Of a stretch of DNA of 64,000 nt, positions 51,443 to 64,000 are shown piece after piece. The DNA comes from Loxodes magnus. Its lineage: Eukaryota > Ciliophora > Karyorelictea > Loxodida > Loxodidae. A program made the translations under genes and the position numbers. Where the stretch lies: the NCBI GenBank assembly GCA_946699065.1, contig CAMPDV010000141.1:248001-312000 (forward strand), read 5' to 3'. A model generated the notes under the pieces. It worked only from the letters and a program-made list of their open reading frames with translations. It searched no databases and had not been told where the DNA came from. How positions within the stretch are numbered: position 1 is the first letter of the stretch; each line of letters starts with the position of its first letter.

Positions 51443-52480
51443 ATGGATAATTAACTTAGTAAGATGAGAAAAGAGATTGGTGATTGTGATAAAGCGTAAA
51501 ATTTAATTATTAGCTGACTATAGAAAATATTTAAATTAGAAGGGTTTTAGTGTATTATGAATAGAATACCTATGCTAGTAAAAAAAAGTTATCAAGGGCT
51601 GATATTGATTAAACTTATAATAGTCAGAAAAAACCAAATTAGTTTAAATAGGAAACCTAGTAAATCTAATAGGTCAGACTTAAAGTAGTTATATAAATTT
51701 GTTATGTGAAGGATTTTCTTTCAGTTCTTATGAACAAGAGATTTAGATGAAAAATATTATTTTTTGTTGTCTATGTAAAATAAGAATTTATGAAGATTAA
51801 ATAAAAGGGAAAAAATGGAATTTAATATTGGATAACAACATACCAAAGGAATTAGCAAAAAGGCTAGAAGAAAAACTATTAAGATTTATAAGTAAAAAAA
51901 ATTATATTACGTGAGAGTAAATCTGATCTTAGACTAAACTTCCACCATCTCAATATCAAGATTAATAAGAGAGTAAAAAGATCAAGGTACTCTCATTAAA
52001 AGAATAGATGATATTGAAAAAAATTATGAAAGAAACCACAAAGAACAATTAGCAGGAAAAAATGCAAATATTGTCAGTCAAGCTGACATTTAATTAAAAC
52101 TATAAAAATTTAAAAAGCTACAAAAACAAGAGGAATTAAAATTATTAAAAGAAATAACAAGAATCTCCATTTAAAAATCAGGAGTATTCAAAAAAAGTTT
52201 TTTTAAGGAATCTCATACGAAAAATAAGTTTCCAGATAATCTTTCTTACCAAAAAGACCGATGAAACCAGCCATGACAAAAAAAATGGACCACTTCAAAC
52301 AGGTTGTAAATCCTGCGAAGCAAAATCCTTTTTTAAACCTTAAGTAAATTATTATTATTATGAAGATTTATTCAAAAAGTAAAAAGAGAGTATATAAAAA
52401 AGTTTTAGAAAGAGCTTAAGGGAAATTAATCGAAAATAGTAAAAAAGTATATCAACATTTTACTAATTTAAAGACTAGAA
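51443..52480 (+). CDS. Possible multi-exon coiled-coil protein
   Basis: Blocks in different frames look coding: LSKMRKEIGDCDKAQNLI from ATG 51443; then IKRIDDIEKNYERNHKEQ and LQKQEELKLLKEITRIS around 51990-52170; then DETSHDKKNGPLQTG, CKSCEAKSFFKP and SIQKSFRKSLREINRK around 52255-52450. Mini-introns would be needed to join them (for example GTTTCCAG... near 52230), which I could not settle. The 96-codon ORF at 52482 was not supported. No family recognised. Confidence 0.3.
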
Positions 52481-54233
52481 GATGATATTTATCATATTCA
52501 TGTTAAAAAATTCTATATATATATGTATGGAAAACCTTATATATAAGTTTTATACATTCAATCTTAACTTTTACAAGCTTAAAAGCTTAAATAGAGAATA
52601 TGTATTTTATATTACTTGGTCGCTTCTCAGATTTAAAAGGTCAATTAGTTATATTATTAAAATGGGAGATTTTATTACTTTCTTGAACTACCTGAAAGTT
52701 AAGTTTGGAAAATCTAATTTAAAAAATAGAAAAAGAAAGGAAATAAGATTAAAGGATATTAGGTCTGTTTAAAATGATTGTAGATTAGAAATTTGAATTG
52801 ATATCTTATGCTTTTAAGATAGACCTTAATATAGATCTGAAAGCTTTTGAAATATTTCGTTCAGTAATACATTTCAGATAAATCTACCAAATGTATACAA
52901 AACTCTTTTTATTTGTTTGAAGCTTTGCTTTTATAGAGTATGAATGAAAATTAAATATATAGTTATCATGAGTTCAAGTAAAACTATGATAGGACTTAAA
53001 ATAGCTCCTTGATATTTCATATTGAACCTTAGTATATAAAACTAAAACTAGCTTCTGCTTATCTTTTTAATCTTAAATATAAGGAAATATAAATTATAGG
53101 AAATTAAATGAATAAAGGATGCTAATAATCTTATAAGCTTAAAAGACTTACTCAATCTAAATGGTCGCTTTGATTTCTCAACTCAGTGTATAAGATCAAA
53201 GTCTTAATTTTAGTTTTATTGATTTATATAGCTGTCTTTCAAATATTCGGTATATGAATATTAAGATTAAAATTTATCATAACAAGCTCTTAATGACTCA
53301 TCATATATTCTCTTTTCTAAGTATAGTTACTATTTCAATTGTTTTGAATATACTTTAATAATATCATTTCCTTTTATCATTTTGCTTATTAACAAGCTTC
53401 TCAAACTATTATAGAATATAATATTTTACCAATTATAAAGCCTATTTCATAGAAAATTTATACCCTAACATTTCCTTACGCTTGATTATATACCCCCATT
53501 AAAAATTGCGAAGATATACAACTAAAATTTTGTCTTCAGTTTGGCTATTGAAATGAAAGTCAAGATATAGATCTTTATTATCTTGAATCTTCATCTTTTT
53601 GTCTAAAATCTTAGACAAATGACTTACTAATTAACAATTGCTTTTATAACTTTTTTTATTCGAATGAAGCTATAGATACTTAAAGAAAACTAGCCTCCAA
53701 TTATTAAACTAAAAATTACAAAAAAATAAAGAAGTTTTAGCATTTTAATGGTACTAGGGTAGTCAAAATAATTAAAAACTAGAGTAGAAGTCGAAAAGTA
53801 AGAGTAAGCATTCATAATATATCTCATTTTACTTAATCAGGTTTTAACTATAAACTAAATAAACTGAACATTTCAAATCTACTTTATCCAAACAAAAATT
53901 AATAAGCTTCAAGGAAAGGAAATATATAAAATTAACCTAAATGGTTTAAGTTATAGTGATAAATCCCTAGAATTGATAATGAAACTAAATGTATATAATA
54001 AGTAATAAGCATGGTAAGAATATGAATGAGCTATATAAAAATAGTTAAAGTTCATATTCTAACTAAGTCTTAGTATAAAGCATGGCTAAGGAATCCATTT
54101 AAAATATTCTATTTGTTCATTAACTTTATTTAGGGTTGAGTTAAAAGGGAATTAAAAATTGTTCTATTAGAAAGATTTTTATTAATTTCTAAGTGTTAGA
54201 TATTTTAAATTTTTCAGTGATAATAATTTAACG
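52481..54233. other. Intergenic AT-rich DNA
   Basis: No domain, tRNA or repeat recognised. Confidence 0.4.
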
Positions 54234-55434
54234 ATGATCTAAAATCGATAAATTAAAAACAATACTGAGAATTTAGATTTAAAAAAGACTATCAGTAGCT
54301 AGTTGAGAGTAAGAGAAGCCTCTTAAGATGATGAACCGAAAGATTTAACTGCATGTAAGTCTTATTCTCTCGAAAATAATAAGTAAAAAATTACATTGAG
54401 GTAGATAAACCGAAATGTATCTAAAGTTGATAGACAAATATTAAATAAATATTGCATAACCGATTACTTGAATCGGAAGTAGAAAACTACTAAAATTTTC
54501 AAAAATTAGTTAAAATCTAAAGTAAGACAAATACATCAAAAGAATTTATTCGATAAAAATTAAGCAGACTAAGTATAAAAGACTTAATAATAAGAATAAA
54601 ATGATCAAGATAGACTAGAGTGATGTTCTTCTTAGAATAAAACCAACTAAGATAAATTTAATGAAAACTAGATTCTTTTAACTGAACAAAAGAGTCAACA
54701 AGTATAAAAAGAGAATTTTTAATAGTTTATTTTGGAATGCTCTTCAAAGTTTAAAAATTAAACTACCAAATAAAAAAATAAAAATACAAGATGCGAAGGA
54801 CTTACATAATGTTGCAAAAATTACTAATAAGTAGAAAATAAAAATTTCTAACCTATTTATGAAGAAAACAGCAGTTACGACTCAAATATTAGTTATGAGT
54901 AAGATAAATAGTAGTTTTAACAAACTGAAACAAAGCATGTATACGAATATGCGCTAATGCTAAGGATTAGCTTTCTTTTGGTAGCTGTAATATTTGGACT
55001 TTTTGGATATTCAGTTATCAAATCTTTCCGAGTTTATTTTCTTTAATTTTTTAAAGATTAATTTACGATTTCATGTGCCAAGTCTTTACAATTTTCTATT
55101 TGTTTTGATAATTTTAAAACTCATATCAATGCATATCAAAAGGTTCCAAAGTTAAAAGTTTATCATTTTTTTAATTTAAATTACTTTATCATATATCGGG
55201 TCTAATTTAGCGATTTTTAAGTAAACCTAAATTTCAAAATCTATTAAAGTCTCTAAACATTTAAAAATGGTAGAAATAGATAATTATACTAGCAATTCGC
55301 TGAAAAGTAGGTTTAACCTTAAAAGGTATTTCAAGCATTTTTACTACAATAAATTTCTCTTTTAATATCAAACTTTTTATGAATAATCATGTTATATCAA
55401 AGCGTCCCTAATTGGTAGATTAATTAGTGACTGA
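54234..55434 (+). CDS. Putative membrane protein with three hydrophobic segments
   Basis: ATG 54234 opens a long polar, Gln- and Lys-rich region (VSKVDRQILNKYCITDYL, QQQEQNDQDRLEWCSS, CEGLTQCCKNYQQVE, EENSSYDSNISYEQDK). A hydrophobic segment follows, ALMLRISFLLVAVIFGLFG. A 25-nt GTT...AAG intron at 55032-55056 fits best, because the joined frame then gives two further membrane segments (NFLFVLIILKLIS and FIIFLIQITLSYIG) and ends GRLISD before TGA at 55432-55434, 391 residues in all. Unspliced, the first frame would end at TGA 55380. No family recognised. Confidence 0.5.
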
Positions 55435-55653
55435 AATTTTATTTTTCTTAATTCTAAAATTTAGATTAGTTAACCTCTATAATATCATTATTAAAGATTT
55501 TATAATCAAATGATAAAAATCAAAAATGAATCCTTTTCTATATGAAAACACTTTTTATTATTTTAATCTTATTTCTTTTTAGCATTTATAGTTTATTCTA
55601 ACTTTAGCAAAATTTATAATTATTATCCACAACTGAGAAAAAATTATTAATTT

Positions 55654-56479
55654 TCATTTTCGTCTAATGTATATAGCTTATGTATTTGCCTTTAAATTAA
55701 TATTAAATCTTTAATTACTATCTATTATAGATTATTTAGCAGCAGATTTCATACCTGCAACTTAAAATAAGTTTTTAAGCTTGATTTCTCCTCCATTTTT
55801 TTAATCCTTGTCGTCTTCTTCCTATAGATCTTGTTAAAATCAGCCTCAGTGTTTCTTGATTCCCTTTTCTCCTATAAAATCCTCCTTCCCAATTGCAAAA
55901 TAGCCTTTCTTTTTCTTTTTTTTCCTCGAATCAATATTTTTCCTTGAATTAATAACATTTCTTGTACTATTTGTATAAGTGACCTAGTTAGCAATAGAAA
56001 TAGCATTTCTTTCTAAATCTAGTCTGAATCACTATTCTTATGTATATCTTGTTTCATTCCATTTTCTCAATCTCTATTTTGCAGTTTTAGTTAAATTTCT
56101 TTTCAGCTTGTTCGATTTTTTACTGGCTTTATATTTTAATTTCCAGCTATGTATTTTAACTCTATATCTACTATATCAAAGATTCGGTTTAGCTATTTTA
56201 CTCTTGTTAATATTTTCATAGATCATCGATCTCCCTCTCCTAATTAACCATTTTGAGACCATGTGTATCTTAAAGTCCGTTCTATGTTTACTCTGTCAGC
56301 TTAGCATTTTCCTTTCGGATTTTGTTAAATTCTTTTTGGAGGTTCAGTAGCATCTTAATGGGCTGTTCTATGCTCATCTCTCCAGAAATACCGAATCCTG
56401 TGAACTCTTGGTGTAAGGTGGACTTCGTTTATTTCCTTAGTTTCTCCTTCGAGATAGGCATTTTTACATCGTGATCCAT
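55654..56479 (-). CDS. Coiled-coil family protein, copy 3
   Basis: From ATG 56479 the frame reads MDHDVKMPISKEKL, FTGFGISGEMSIEQPIKM, LLNLQKEFNKIRKENAKL, VNQEREIDDLWKY, then LIQQIQSQNTQLEIKIQ and IEKMEWNK. MSIEQ-x-IK-x2-LNLQ and QERE-[LI]-x2-[FL]-W match the copies at 20030 and 27344. The final block is in another frame (FAIGKEDFIGEKGIKK, DLQEEDDKDQKNGGEIK), so one or two introns near 55920-55990 are implied. The proposed stop is TGA 55656-55654. In-frame sequence also continues upstream to about 56580, so the start is uncertain. Function unknown. Confidence 0.5.
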
Positions 56480-56571
56480 TTTCTGCAATTTTTTAGCTCC
56501 TCTAACTTCTGCTACGTTTCATGTTCCTTCCTGAGAGCGGAAAAGAATCTTTTTCTCAAGTTCGACATCTT

Positions 56572-58203
56572 TTTTTATATCTTACTATATATTATTTATC
56601 AATTTTTAATTTAAAAAGATAATAGACTCTCAACTTAGTTTGCCATTACTAAAATACATGTTCTATTTCAATTACTTGTATTTTCCTAAACTACCTAAAC
56701 TAAAAATAGTTATTAACTACTCTTTTACATTCTTAGATAATACTAATTTTATTCTTAATGACTACTGAATTTATTAATTTTCATTTTTGCTTCTAACTAG
56801 ATTTCGTAAATTTTGTTTTGATTTTACCTTTATGGCTATAATAGCAAATCCACCTTTACTCTTCATTAGCGTAACCACTATTATGAAGGAATGTATTTTA
56901 GTTTTTTAAATTTTAATCTAGAAATGTAAAAATTTAAGTCTTTAAAGAAAGACTAATTTAGTTTAAAAAGACCATCTTTATTTATTCCTGTGTAGTTTTC
57001 AACTTGTAGTTGAGTATCTTTCTTTACTATTTCGCTTATAAACTCTCGTATACTAAAACTTTCCTTAATTTTGAAAGATATTTTTTACATATAACATGAC
57101 TGAATCCTTTTATATGAGTAATTTTTTATTCTATTTACTAGAAGTTTGCATTGAAATATATAAAAAATAAAAAAGTGAGAAGCTAGAGTGGGGAATAAAT
57201 AGGAAGATAAAAGTAAGCATAAAAAAGGATAAACAGTGCAGGTTAAACAACTTAAAATGATTAATAAATTTAAAGGACTGAGACTAATTTTGTTGCCGTT
57301 TGGAAAAAGTTTCGTTCTTGGGATCTACAAGAAATAATTTAAGAGTTTTAAGGCAAAGATATATATTTTAAAAGGTTCTTGAAAAATGAAAAAGAGGAAA
57401 AAAAGTTAAAAAAGAAATGAAAATCTAAGTGTTGGTAGAAACATGAAAATACTAAATATTTAGATATAAAGGTATATTAAGCTTTAGAAAACATAAGCCC
57501 ATAAAAAAGGAAAAATTAAACTTTATTTTATAAATAATTTTTATAAGTTTATATAAATAGGAAAATGAAAGAGGTAAGAAGAAAATGCATTTCATTTTCA
57601 GAAGGTGCATTAAAAAAGTTTCCAATATTAAAATAAAAGGAAATTATTTAAAATAAAGAGGTCAAGATAATCTTATTTATTCAGATATATAAGACTTATA
57701 ACTAAAATGGTATAATCTGAAATGAAATGAAAAAGATCAAAAATAAAGTTTTTTATAAATGAGTAAGCTTATGATTTTTTTCTTTGTCTTAAAGGTGAGA
57801 TGGAAGTTAGATACAACTCTTTAAAATATTCAAAATACTTGTTTAATAAAGATGAAGATTATTTTTAGCAAAAATATATTAGAAATATTCCTTGATCTTG
57901 CTAAATTAATATCATTTTTATAATTTATACATTCTAAGATAATTTATTTTCAAGTTAATCCAGAAACTTCCCAAAGTTATTTTTTTATTTCAATTGACAA
58001 GATTTTTTATAGGCAAATTTTATTTTTTAACAGAGAAAGAAATCATTGTTCATCTGCTTTATGTAATTTTTACTTTTTTAATATGAATCGATTCTTGAAG
58101 ATAGTGAAGGTAAAAAGTTTTTAAGAAAATTAAATAAATTTAAGCATTGATCTGTTCAAATATTTAGCTAAATTTTTGTATTATATTTAAATAAAATATT
58201 CGA
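56572..58203. other. Intergenic AT-rich DNA
   Basis: No gene recognised; the 3' flank of the surface-protein gene lies at its right end. Confidence 0.4.
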
Positions 58204-59787
58204 TCAAGCTGGCTGTAAATTTTCATTTTCCATAAGTTTGTATTTTAGATTGTTTTCCATACTCTACTGCTACCTATTCCTTAAGAAAGCTATAAAACCT
58301 AGTAAAATCAAGAAAATAACTACATAGATTATAATTTTTAAAATTGATCCATCATCATTATCGGATAAATCGGTTGCTTCTGACGATTGTTCAGAAGAAG
58401 TTTCAGTTGTTGTTTCTGTAGGTTTATCAGCAGGCTATTCAGCTGGTTTTTCTGTCGTTGTTGTCTCAGCAGGCTATTCAGTTAATGTTTCAGTTGTTGT
58501 TACTTCAGCAGGCTATTCAGCTGGTGTCGTTTCTGCTGGTGTCTCTTCAGCTGGTGTTGGTGTTGTTTCAACTGGTGTTGGTTGAGCTTCACCAGGTGTC
58601 GTTTCAGCTGGTTATGTTTCAGCTGGTGTTACTTCAGCAGGCTATTCAGTTGGCGTTGTTTCCGCAGGCTATTCAGCTGGTTATGTTTCAGCTGTTGTTA
58701 CTTCAGCAGGCTATTCAGTTGGTGTTGTTTCAGCAGGCTATTCAGCTGGTTATGTTTCAGCTGGTTATGTTTCAGCTGTTGTTACTTCAGCAGGCTATTC
58801 AGTTGGTGTTGTTTCAGCAGGCTATTCAGCTGGTTATGTTTCAGCTGGTTATGTTTCAGCTGGTGTTACTTCAGCAGGCTATTCAGTTGGCGTTGTTTCC
58901 GCAGGCTATTCAGCAGGCTATTCAGCTGGTTATGTTTCAGCTGGTTATGTTTCAGCTGGTGTTACTTCAGCAGGCTATTCAGTTGGCGTTGTTTCCGCAG
59001 GCTATTCAGCAGGCTATTCAGCTGGTTATGTTTCAGCTGGTTATGTTTCAGCTGTTGTTACTTCAGCAGGCTATTCAGTTGGTGTTGTTTCAGCAGGCTA
59101 TTCAGCTGGTGTCGTTTCAGCTGGTGTTACTTCAGCAGGCTATTCAGCTGGTGTCGTTTCCGCTGTTGTTACTTCAGCAGGCTATTCAGTTGGTGTTGTT
59201 TCAGCAGGCTATTCAGCTGGTTATGTTTCAGCTGGTTATGTTTCAGCTGGTGTTACTTCAGCAGGCTATTCAGTTGGTGTTGTTTCCGCAGGCTATTCAG
59301 CTGGTGTCGTTTCAGCTGTTGTTACTTCAGCTGGTGTTACTTCAGCAGGCTATTCAGTTGGTGTTGTTTCCGCAGGCTATTCAGCTGGTGTCGTTTCAGC
59401 TGTTGTTACTTCAGCTGGTGTTACTTCAGCAGGCTATTCAGTTGGTGTTGTTTCAGCAGGCTATTCAGCTGGTGTCGTTTCAGCTGTTGTTACTTCAGCT
59501 GGTGTTACTTCAGCAGGCTATTCAGTTGGTGTTGTTTCCGCAGGCTATTCAGCTGGTTATGTTTCAACTGTTGTTACTTCAGCAGGCTATTCAGTTGGTG
59601 TTGTTTCCGCAGGCTATTCAGCTGGTTATGTTTCAACTGTTGTTACTTCAGCAGGCTATTCAGTTGGTGTTGTTTCAGCAGGCTATTCAGTTGGTGTCGT
59701 TTCAACTGGCGTTGTCGTAGTTTCACTTGAGGTATCTTGTGCAAACGATAAAGCTATCAAAGCTAAAATAATCACAGTTTTATTCAT
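58204..59787 (-). CDS. Mucin-like repeat surface protein, single membrane anchor
   Basis: ATG 59787 to TGA 58206-58204, 527 residues in one frame. Residues 1-17 (MNKTVIILALIALSFAQ) form a signal peptide. Residues about 20-440 are made of permuted short repeats such as TPTEQPAEVTPAETQPAE, rich in Thr, Pro and Glu. The Gln codons are TAG in EQP and TAA in ETQP, so under the standard code there is no ORF. A transition SSEQSSEATDLSDNDDGS leads to a membrane span ILKIIIYVVIFLILLGF (about 481-501) and a ~26-residue cytosolic tail ending ENLQPA. It is a type I surface protein, probably O-glycosylated, of the cell coat type; the repeats suggest length polymorphism. The two long + strand ORFs opposite it (420 and 382 codons, Leu/Gln- and Cys/Phe-rich) are antisense shadows. 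Confidence 0.88.
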
Positions 59788-62700
59788 TTTTATTAATTTA
59801 TTAATAAATTTTATGATATATTTCAATCATTTTTATTATCAAGTATACCTTTAAATTTTAAACCCTTAAAGTTTTTTTTATAACCTTAAGAAAAAAAAAC
59901 TTAATAGATAGAAAATTTAATTAACATTATACTCGAAAAAAATTGCTGTGAATTCATATTTATTCTACGAATAATTCCAACAATAACCCATTTCATTCCA
60001 TTAAGAGATTCTAGAGTTGACTAAACAGATTAATCTATAATCAAAGGGAAATAAAAATTGATTATGAATACTTTAGCTAATAAAAAAGAAAAAAGCGTAA
60101 AGCTTAATTTATATTTCTATGTGTTAGATTAATAGTAATTTATCTGGATTTTAAAGAAGTAGAATTCAACGCAAAAGGAATATAAAGTTATTTATACATT
60201 TTAGGAATTTTTAGTTCCTTCAAATCCTTTTTATAATTTAGCCTTCTACATAATTGAGATTATTAAGCCAATCAATATATTTGAGTGCTACCTTTGAGAT
60301 GAAAAACTGAGATTATTTTCTCTTATATTTGCTATTCTTTTTCAAAACTTGTTTTATAGGTATTATTTTTATAATTAACGGAGCTTTTTGGGTAGCATGG
60401 TGTTAACTAATGAACAATATAGATTACCTTAATTTGCTTTGTTTATTGATTGATATAGTAATTATATCTATTTTAGCTTAAAACTAAAACCTCTATAAAG
60501 GCTTTTATCTAATGAATCAAATTAAGAAATGTTGTGCTATTGATTAACTGAATCCTAATTAGCAAAAAAGGAAGAATCTAAAAAGGCAGTTTAGCTTTAA
60601 CTATTTTATATTCTAAGAAGTGTTATTATTATAGACTTTAAAGCTAGTTATTAAGTATCACAGTATAAATAAAAAAAATTAAAATAAAGAAGAACAAAGA
60701 AAGTTATTAGAAGATTATAAGGCTCAATAATCAAGAGCAACAATTGCTTTACTTTCATATGCTAGAATAAATTATTTCAAATGACTTCATTTTTTATTTC
60801 GCTTTGCTTAGTCACTTAAATTTTTTTAAAGCATATAATTAAAAAAAAATTTAAAACTGTTTGGAAAATATTTTTTCAGTCTTGTCAAAAGATTTTTCTT
60901 AAACTGGTAAAGTTGAGTTATTGGAAAAATTACTAGAGACGAATTTAAAATTTCGATTAAAAAAAAAGAAAAAAAGTAAATTCTAAGGACTAAGTTAAAT
61001 AAATCCCTTGTTAAAGAAATTTGAAAGCTTCAAATTTTAGAATTTTTATCTGCTTATACTCATAGAAATAATTATAAGGAAACTGCTGGATTTATTAAGA
61101 TCATAAAAAAGGTATATAAATTAAGATTTAGTTTTTATTTCATTAGCTAACAATGCTTAAACCTTTTTACACTGTATTAAATATTAGATGGTTATAAGTC
61201 TTAAGATATTTATTTGTCCTTGATAGAGACTAAATAAAAATAAAATTTGGTTTGACTTATTTAAATCTTAATGATAAAAGGGCATATTTTATAATCAAGG
61301 AAATTACGTAATTTTTGGTTATAAGAGATATATGAGAATTATAGGGATTAGAGAACTCAGATTTTATAGTGAAAAACTTTGAAAGAAAAAGGCTGAAAAT
61401 TTTCCACATTTATCAATAAAGAGGTTTAAATATCTTCTGTTAGTAGATTATTGTTGCTTTTACTTTTTTACTTTACCTGGCTTATTCGAAAGAAAATATT
61501 CAATAGTTATGAGGTTAAAATCCTTCTAATTATTAAAAGGATCTTAAAAAGTGAGTTTTAGTAGAATATCGTTAGCACTTTAAAAGAAGATTTACAGAAC
61601 TTGATAATTTTAATTCTGATAATCTATAAGAGTAAGTATTGAGATCTGGTTATACAACAGTTGTCAACTAAAGTACCTTAATTATATATGTTCAGGGTGT
61701 TATGAAATCAATGATAAAAGATCATGCTGGTTAGAAAGTAAAATATTTCTTTTTAATCTAGTAATTTCGGAAAAAGTTGATTAATAAAAATCTCAGATCA
61801 TTTATTAGTGGAGAGTAAGTCTGTTTAATACTTATTTATTTAGAAGATAAAAGAAGCCATCTCTACCATTAAGCAATCAAAATAAATATAATACTCTTGT
61901 AAGTAAACTTTACGCAATTTATATAAGTTTAATAAACTTCATAGTTAATCTTTTTTATAAAGTCCAATATTTATTTTCTAAAGGAAAGCCTTTAGAAAAT
62001 TTTGAAAAAAAAGAGAAAAAATCCATTCAATGAAAACTAAATTATTTTTCTTAATTAAATTTCAAATTTTTTTAATGGAAATAATTTTATTTATATTTAA
62101 AAAATGAAGCTTAATATATCTTAATTTCTTAAATTTATTTGAAATAAAATAAATAAATTTTAAAGTTCTATTTAAAACTAGTTTAATAAACACTTCTTTA
62201 TTTTGGTTACAATCTTTACTATATGAAATTTAAATATTAATAATCATTCCAGATATAAATAATAAAGTAGTAAAGGATTTTTTTAGTTATAAGATTGATA
62301 TTAAAAGTCTAGATAACTGTGAAAATTGGTAATAATAAGCACTATGGCTTTTTATTGAAAGATATTTAAAATAAAAAAACATTTTATTTGAATAAATTAG
62401 ATCTTCTTAAATCTTTTTCCATTTTTATAAAAAAATTATTTAAAAAATCATTTAACAAAAATTAGATCCAAAAAATCCAGAAAAAAATGTAAATTTAAAA
62501 ATTAAAATTAATAATAAATTTATTTTTCTTAGTTGTAGGATTTATAAAACAAACATTATGAGTTAGCGAAAAATTAAATAAAATTCCATAAAAAAAGGAT
62601 TTTAAATATTTGAATTTTTAAAATTAAAATAAGTTTTAGAATTTTAATTAAAGTTACTTCTAAAATTTTATAAACAAACAAACAAAATTTTCGTTTTTAA

Positions 62701-64000
62701 TGAAATATAAATAATCTATCATAATTTCATCATTTTTTTAATTTTAATTGTTTTATTAACTGATAATTAATTTCCAAATCTTTACTAATTTAAATCGGAC
62801 TTAATAAACTACAACAAAAATTAAAATTATTAAAACTTTAATCTTTATTTTTATATTTTTAAGCATCTTACTAAAAAACCAATTGCTAAAATAGTTTTTA
62901 TAATTTAAATATATAGAAAAAATAACTTCATTAAAAATCATAGAAATAGTTACTTATTAAAAAGAAAAAGTGTCTACATATAAAGTAAATTAATTAAAAA
63001 ACTAACTTAAAGTGGTCAAACTTTATTAACTTTAATTATTTTCATAAACTTCTTTTTAAAAAATTAAATTCATATTTTATTATTTAGAATCTTTGCTAGA
63101 TTTAACATATATTTGAAAATACAAAAATCAAAATTTTAATTCCAATCTGAATAAAATTAAATAATTTAGCATTAATTATTTTAATAAACATTTGTAAACA
63201 TAGCACTGCTAAAAATTTAATTATAACTACATTTTAAAATTTCAAAACTTTCTATGATTTACTAAGATATTTTTTTATTAATGAACATTCAGAAAAAAAC
63301 AATTATAGGCTTTTTTTTTAATTATAAAGAACTGATTCTTAAATATATTGCTCAGAATTTATTTTTTTTTAATCTAATTATAAAATTTTTGCTTTTAATT
63401 TTAAGAAAATTTTAACAACTTTTTTTAGATAATTTATGTTAAATTTTTTTTTTAATTTCAATTACTAAAATTAAATTAAATTTATAATGAAAAAATTAAA
63501 TAATGTAAAAAAAAATCTCTAGAAAGAAAATATTTTAAGCCAATTAAAATTAAAAAAGATTTTTGGTCAATGCGAAGATAATAAGTAGATCAAGCATTCA
63601 ATTCCAATATTCAAAAAAACAAAAAATGCTATAAAATAAGAAAAAATTCATGATGGTATGAAATTTATAAAGAAATATAAGAAAACTCAGCTCATGGCTT
63701 TATTATTAATTAAAAAATAAACACTTGTTTTTTTAAATGATATAAAATACTCTTAAATCTCATTCTCTTTTTTAAATAATTTTTTGATGATTGAGTTTAC
63801 AATTCAATTTTAAATTTTTCAATTTTATCGAAAAATTTAAAATTTAAATTAAAAAAAAAAAAATTTTTTTTAATTATTTTTTGACTAAAAATAATTTAAA
63901 TTATTAAAATTATATTTTTAAGCTTAAATCAATCAAAATTAATAATAAAAAGTATGATAAAATACTTCTAAAAATTTTATTTATTTTCATTAAATTTGAG
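59788..64000. other. AT-rich region without recognised genes
   Basis: 4.2 kb, the most A/T-extreme part of the window, with long A and T runs. It includes the upstream region of the surface-protein gene. No domain, tRNA or repeat recognised on either strand. Confidence 0.45.

Noticed and set aside
58458-59730. Leu/Gln-rich and Cys/Phe-rich long ORFs on the plus strand
   Set aside because: They are antisense to a gene with signal peptide, Thr/Pro/Glu repeats and membrane anchor, and have no domain support.

Overview
The window looks like nuclear DNA of a ciliate with a heavily altered genetic code. Genes make sense only if TAA and TAG are read as glutamine and TGA as tryptophan, with TGA also serving as the terminal stop. 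The best proof is a protein kinase (36978-38700) in which TGA sits where family alignments require Trp: the W of GTIYWMAPE, of SDIW, and two in subdomain XI. A PLAC8 protein (43311-44435) gives the same answer. This matches the karyorelict code (UAR = Gln, UGA = Trp or stop; Loxodes or Parduczia type). Assignment to Karyorelictea is an inference. Introns, where seen, are only 18-25 nt. The DNA is very AT-rich, with large spacers and several small dispersed elements.

Layout. 1-11912: the 5' part of a minus-strand gene made almost wholly of about 97 near-identical 123-bp WD40 units. 14041-14480: a decayed WD40 remnant. 14600-26800: small mobile elements, including two GC-rich islands flanked by 14-16 bp direct repeats and a hairpin-headed family with an inverted pair. 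20030-22608: a coiled-coil gene and a RING/coiled-coil/ubiquitin-like gene, then a ~32-bp minisatellite to 23556. 27344-28580: a second member of the coiled-coil family. 32220-35985: a 1212-residue RING coiled-coil gene with six mini-introns. 36190-45973: tRNA-Ser, kinase with C-terminal zinc fingers, tRNA-Ala, RING/B-box/PLAC8/PLAC8 gene, tRNA-Thr. 47550-51160: another hairpin element and an F-box/LRR gene. 54234-56479: a multi-pass membrane protein and a third coiled-coil family member. 58204-59787: a Thr/Pro/Glu-repeat surface protein with signal peptide and one membrane anchor. 59788-64000: no recognisable gene.

Common themes. Four RING-type proteins and one F-box protein lie within 30 kb, so ubiquitin-linked functions are locally over-represented; a functional link is not shown. 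Three copies of one uncharacterised coiled-coil family are scattered through the window. Because this code has almost no forced stops, any frame of AT-rich DNA can look protein-like. I therefore call genes confidently only where domains, paralogues or signal/TM architecture support the frame; the other calls are marked low.
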